DNA of 20,693 nt, taken from NCBI GenBank assembly GCA_019649035.1, contig BMAT01012386.1, forward strand, positions 364,649 through 385,341, in the 5' to 3' direction. This DNA comes from Elysia marginata (lineage: Eukaryota; Mollusca; Gastropoda; Plakobranchidae). The notes under the pieces were generated by a model. That model did no database searches and was not told the DNA's origin. It saw only the letters and a list, made by a program, of their open reading frames with translations. Below are positions 19,388-20,693 of this stretch, in pieces (position 1 is the first letter of the stretch; each line of letters starts with the position of its first letter). A program made the position numbers and the translations under genes.

Positions 19388-19984
19388 TTGAGCAGAAGGA
19401 ATCGAAAGACGCAAAAGACAAGTTTTTTTGGTATCACGTCTAATAACTTGTATTACAAACATTAACACAGTAGATGTTTTCAGCATTGACAATAATCATG
19501 TACCTCATGTCTAAGATCATTATCTGAAAATTTGTTTTAAAAATAAAAAAGAAGGTCATCTTTATTTTAATTTCCATCAAAGCACATACTTTTTAGCCCA
19601 TATTTTACTATCTTTACATAATGGCAATATTATTTGTGCGACTACACGAATTTTTATTTTGCAATGGCTGCTTCCATCTATTCTATCATACCCTCAGAGC
19701 CAATTACATTTTTTTAAAAAAATGGGACATTTATGCCTTCTTTGGCCGCAAGTGTATTAAAATTAAGGGTTTTTTTTAAGCCATCAAAAGTTGTATTGAT
19801 CCTTGAAGCTGTACTAGTTACTAGGGTGAATTAGTAGTACAACAAAAAGCAAAGTGGTGAAAAAAGTTGAAGCTTAAAAAGCACAGTTTAGTACGGATCA
19901 ACGAGCAATACATATGAGAGTCATAATTTTTATTTGTTATTGAGAGACGTATTTATTTTTGAGAGTTAAAAGAATATATACAAA
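19388..19984. other. No feature recognised
   Basis: AT-rich sequence between the second dispersed repeat and the Gln-rich ORF. It would contain that ORF's promoter and leader if it is a gene; ATATATA lies just before the ATG. Confidence 0.45.
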
Positions 19985-20214
19985 ATGAAACACGATTCCC
20001 AACAAGATCAACAATATGGTAAACCTTTTTGGCATAGAAGAATGTGTAGAGTAAACCAACAATCTCAACAACAACAACAACAGCAACAACAGAAACATAC
20101 AATACCGAGATCATCCGTTTTAATCATGACAGGAAAAGAAAGGTTTATTCAAAACACATTGGAAACAGCAACAACAATTATAGCTGCTACTGCAGCTACT
20201 GCTGCCGAGAGAAG
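19985..20214 (+). CDS. Candidate first exon encoding a Gln-rich N-terminus
   Basis: ATG at 19985 has A at -3 and an in-frame TAA 18 nt upstream, so the start is defined. The frame runs 76 codons plus two bases and then meets AAG|GTAATG at 20212-20220. That is an acceptable donor overlapping a nominal stop (TAA at 20216). Layout: residues 1-22 polar/basic (MKHDSQQDQQYGKPFWHRR...), 25-36 almost pure Gln encoded by CAA/CAG, then basic and Ser-rich, then an Ala/Thr-rich helix (TATTIIAATAATAAERR). The CAA run is itself a microsatellite. Q-rich plus basic content would suit a nuclear protein, but nothing specific is recognised. If unspliced, it would be a 77-residue protein. Confidence 0.3.
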
Positions 20215-20334
20215 GTAATGAGAAATACACGTTCATGACTACTGACTGCTAGAAAGTATATTATGATAATAGTAAAGAAAACCCATATTGAGGGTTAACA
20301 GAGAAGAGAATAGTTAATGACAGTTTTAGCAGAA

Positions 20335-20493
20335 GAAGTACTAATAGTTAAGTTGTATTTGTAGTTGTAATAACAAAAATAGTGGTAGTGATAGTAATTA
20401 TAATAATAGAAGTAGTAATAGCAGCAGCAGCAGTAGTAGTAGTTGTTGTAGTTGCTGTTGTTGTTCTTTTTGTAGTAGATGTAGTAGTGGAAA

Positions 20494-20564
<71 letters not shown>

Positions 20565-20693
20565 ATGGTGATGGTGGTGGAGGTGGTAGCAGTAGTGACA
20601 GTATTAGTAGTAGTTGTAGTAGGAGTAGTAGTAGTAGTAGTAGGTGTTGTTGTTGTTGTTGTAGAAGTAAAAGTAGTAGTAGTATTAGTAGTA
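20335..20693 (+). repeat. (TAG)n trinucleotide array, open at the window end
   Basis: TAG/AGT units with TTG and TAA variants; purest at 20493-20562. It continues past the last base, so its length is unknown. Confidence 0.9.

Overview
The window looks like intron-rich, largely non-coding nuclear DNA of a metazoan with a large, repeat-laden genome. The sequence is AT-rich. Long simple-sequence arrays fill roughly a tenth of it by eye: (TTC)n, (GA)n, (GATA)n, (CT)n and above all (AGT/ACT)n. No dense ORF packing, operon, ribosome binding site, rRNA gene or CRISPR array is visible. Several independent signs point to an animal. These are a spliceable first exon with homopolymeric His/Gln runs, two tRNA-derived SINE-like insertions, and juxtaposed 3'/5' splice-site motifs of the recursive-splicing type. 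Microsatellite load, SINE architecture and long hairpins fit a mollusc, perhaps a cephalopod such as an octopus. That taxonomic call is inference; no single marker gene proves it.

Layout. 1-220: (TTC)n array. 1360-1627 (minus): the best gene evidence, a first coding exon of 89 codons with a strong donor. 2282-2581 (minus): a GC-richer segment with two overlapping open frames, directly after a (CT)n tract that could serve as a polypyrimidine tract. 2603-3785: (GA)n, (TAG)n and (CTAT)n arrays, ending in a CAG|GTAAGC junction. 4060-7480: mostly unassigned, with a small hairpin, CT/GA arrays, a T/C-skewed tract and one small ORF resembling a signal-anchor protein. 7485-7900: a 54-bp minisatellite. 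8598-9015: (ACT)n. 9628-9846: a 219-bp near-perfect inverted repeat. 11640-12023: a 128-codon frame broken by one TAG. 12487-12745: (TAG)n. 15000-15325: (GATA)n and (GA)n. 15394-15567: a 146-bp tRNA-like SINE with 14-bp target-site duplications. 15811-15844: a textbook-looking recursive splice motif. 17326-17549: a CORE-SINE-like element. 17843-18088 and 19141-19387: a dispersed repeat pair (about 87% identical by hand count, no gaps). 18715-18849 and 19985-20214: two small exon-like ORFs. 20335 to the end: (TAG)n running off the edge.

How the parts relate. Only the 1360-1627 exon is well supported, and its gene continues off the low-coordinate side on the minus strand. Both recursive-splice-like motifs are on the plus strand about 12 kb apart, so the window could lie inside a long intron of a plus-strand gene. 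That is a hypothesis. No complete multi-exon gene can be assembled here and no functional system can be claimed.
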